Positions 62,787 to 64,000 of a stretch of DNA of 64,000 bases are shown here, piece by piece (position 1 is the stretch's first letter; the number at the start of each line of letters is the position of its first letter). The notes below the pieces were generated by a model. That model was given only the letters and a program-made list of their open reading frames with translations, searched no databases and had not been told where the DNA came from. Made by a program: the position numbers and the translations under genes. Location: assembly GCF_006716185.1 (NCBI RefSeq), contig NZ_VFOP01000001.1:2852001-2916000 (forward strand), in the 5' to 3' direction. The DNA comes from Ornithinicoccus hortensis. Lineage in GTDB: Bacteria; Actinomycetota; Actinomycetes; Actinomycetales; Dermatophilaceae.

Positions 62787-63665
62787 GTGCTGAGCTGGTT
62801 CGACGCCAACGTCATCAGCATGGTGGACGGCGTGGCCTACGGCCTGCTGCTGTTCACCCTCGCCGTGGGATTGTCCCTGGTGTTCGGCATGATGGACGTG
62901 CTGAACCTGGCCCACGGCACCCTGTACCTGCTGGGCGCCTACACGGCATATCTGCTGTCCGACGGTTCCCTGCTCGGGATCCTGCTGGCCGTGCTGGCCG
63001 GCATCGCGGTCGGGGTGCTCGGCGGGTTCGTGCTGGCGGCGATGACCCAACCCCTCGCCGCGCGCGGCCACCTGGACCAGGCGGTGCTCACCCTCGGGGT
63101 CTCCTTCATCGTGGCCGAGCTGCTGTTCGCCGGGTTCGGCTCGCAGCGGCTGCCGACCGCTCCCCCGTCGGCGCTGTCCGGGACGCTCTCGGTCCTCGGG
63201 CACAGCTACCCGCTCTACCGACTCGTCTTCATCGGGATCGCGGCGCTGCTGGCGGTGCTCTGCTACGTGGTCTTCGAGCGCAGTTCGCTCGGCGCGCTCG
63301 TGCGGGCCACCGTCGCCGACCGGGACATGGTGCGGGCGATGGGCGTGGACACCCGCAAGGTGCTCTTCGGGGTGTTCGGCTTCGGCGCGGCGCTGGCCGC
63401 GGTCGGCGGGGTGCTCGGCGCACCGATCATCGCGCCCGGCCCCGGGGTGGACGAGAGCGTCCTCGTGCTCTCCCTCGTGGTCGTGGTGATCGGCGGGCTG
63501 GGCTCGGTCCGGGGCGCGCTCATCGGCGCGCTGATCATCGGCCAGGTCCAGACGCTCGGGGTGGCCGTGATGCCGACCTACTCGGCCTTCCTGCTGTTCG
63601 GCGCGATGCTCGTGGTGCTGGTCTGGCGACCGCAGGGACTCGGCCGCAAGGCGGTGGCCACGTGA
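62787..63665 (+). CDS. livH: Branched-chain amino-acid ABC permease, LivH type
   Basis: This 292-residue protein has about eight hydrophobic segments. Family marks are AVGLSLVFGMMDVLNLAHGT, LYLLGAYTAYLL and VVVVIGGLGSVRGALIGALI. It forms the channel together with LivM. The GTG at 62787 follows GAGGAAGC. It overlaps the next gene by 4 bp (GTGA). Confidence 0.93.
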   Translation: MLSWFDANVISMVDGVAYGLLLFTLAVGLSLVFGMMDVLNLAHGTLYLLGAYTAYLLSDGSLLGILLAVLAGIAVGVLGGFVLAAMTQPLAARGHLDQAVLTLGVSFIVAELLFAGFGSQRLPTAPPSALSGTLSVLGHSYPLYRLVFIGIAALLAVLCYVVFERSSLGALVRATVADRDMVRAMGVDTRKVLFGVFGFGAALAAVGGVLGAPIIAPGPGVDESVLVLSLVVVVIGGLGSVRGALIGALIIGQVQTLGVAVMPTYSAFLLFGAMLVVLVWRPQGLGRKAVAT

Positions 63666-64000
63666 GCCCCGTCCTCACCGGGGACCGCACCCGGATGATC
63701 CCGTATGCCGTGGGGCTGGTCCTCCTCGTGGTGCTGCTCGCCCTGCCGTGGTACCTGAGCGCCTACACGATCTCCACCGTCTCCCGGATCTTGGTCTTCG
63801 GCCTGCTGGCGATGAGCGTGAACCTGCTCACCGGCATCACCGGGCTCCCCACCCTGGGGCAGGCCGCCTACTTCGGCGTGGGCGCCTACACCGGCGCGAT
63901 CGTGGCCACCCGGCTTACCGAGGTCGGTCCGCTGCAGCTCGTGCTGTGCGCCCTGGCGGGGGCGGTCGCCGCGGCCGTGACCGGTCCGGTCGCGGTCCGG
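63662..64000 (+). CDS. livM: Branched-chain amino-acid ABC permease, LivM type, partial
   Basis: The 113 visible residues begin at a GTG that overlaps the livH stop. They show two to three hydrophobic segments and LLAMSVNLLTGITGLPTLGQ followed by AAYFGVGAYTGAIVAT, the LivM signature for the first half. The rest, and the livG/livF ATPases expected downstream, lie past the right edge. Confidence 0.92.
   Translation, partial: MSPVLTGDRTRMIPYAVGLVLLVVLLALPWYLSAYTISTVSRILVFGLLAMSVNLLTGITGLPTLGQAAYFGVGAYTGAIVATRLTEVGPLQLVLCALAGAVAAAVTGPVAVR

Overview
The window comes from a chromosome of a very high-GC Gram-positive bacterium, most likely an actinobacterium of the Micrococcales (Intrasporangiaceae or Ornithinimicrobiaceae type; the family is inference). 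Pointers are the strong G/C bias at third codon positions, many GTG starts, start/stop overlaps of the GTGA and ATGA kind, two mycothiol-dependent maleylpyruvate-isomerase-like proteins, a DUF222/HNH (13E12-type) endonuclease, a DUF7455 protein, and an actinobacterial ParE-type topoisomerase subunit with EGDSALGTAK. No rRNA, tRNA or CRISPR array was recognised.

Layout. 1-4940 (minus): right-hand part of a class II lanthipeptide cluster. In transcription order it has two unlike precursor peptides with related leaders, a perfect hairpin, a 61-residue membrane peptide, one LanM synthetase, a short membrane-anchored HlyD-like protein, and the start of a C39-peptidase ABC transporter that runs off the left edge. 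5070-9578: two lipoproteins, a DinB/MPI-type enzyme, a Bcr/CflA exporter, an aminoglycoside-phosphotransferase-like kinase and a thioesterase. 9596-18212 (minus): a form II CO-dehydrogenase-like molybdenum hydroxylase cluster (mocA-coxD fusion, coxE, xdhC/coxI, coxS, coxL, coxM, coxG) with a CRP/GlxR-like site in front of coxS. 18440-23400: mobile and scarred DNA: an HNH gene behind a LexA-like box, a truncated formyltetrahydrofolate cyclo-ligase joined to an IS3 orfA remnant, and a Tn554-type tyrosine recombinase with a short DUF6262 partner.

23397-30911: a TetR/HXXEE pair, tldD-tldE, an SDR, an acetamidase and a hemolysin III protein. 30998-35432 (minus): cstA, a cory-CC-star protein, an ArsA-like ATPase, TetR and an MPI-type protein in one tight run behind a second CRP/GlxR-like site. 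35756-45020: ABC-F protein, PhoX-type phosphatase, a small divergent regulator pair, glutamate dehydrogenase, and a secreted two-domain cyanophycinase-like protein flanked by two paralogous small membrane proteins. 45104-50774 (minus): a beta-glucoside uptake and cleavage operon (binding protein, two permeases, GH1 glucosidase, LacI regulator) behind a perfect 20-bp operator. 50954-61366: lipoprotein, DEAD-box helicase, SRPBCC-epimerase fusion, APC permease, parE, small proteins, RidA and an SDR. 61494-64000: start of a branched-chain amino-acid-type ABC transporter.

The best candidate for an undescribed system is the two-peptide lanthipeptide cluster served by a single LanM. Second in interest are the cory-CC-star/ArsA/CstA unit and the MocA-CoxD fusion. 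All functions are read from sequence motifs; no database search was possible.
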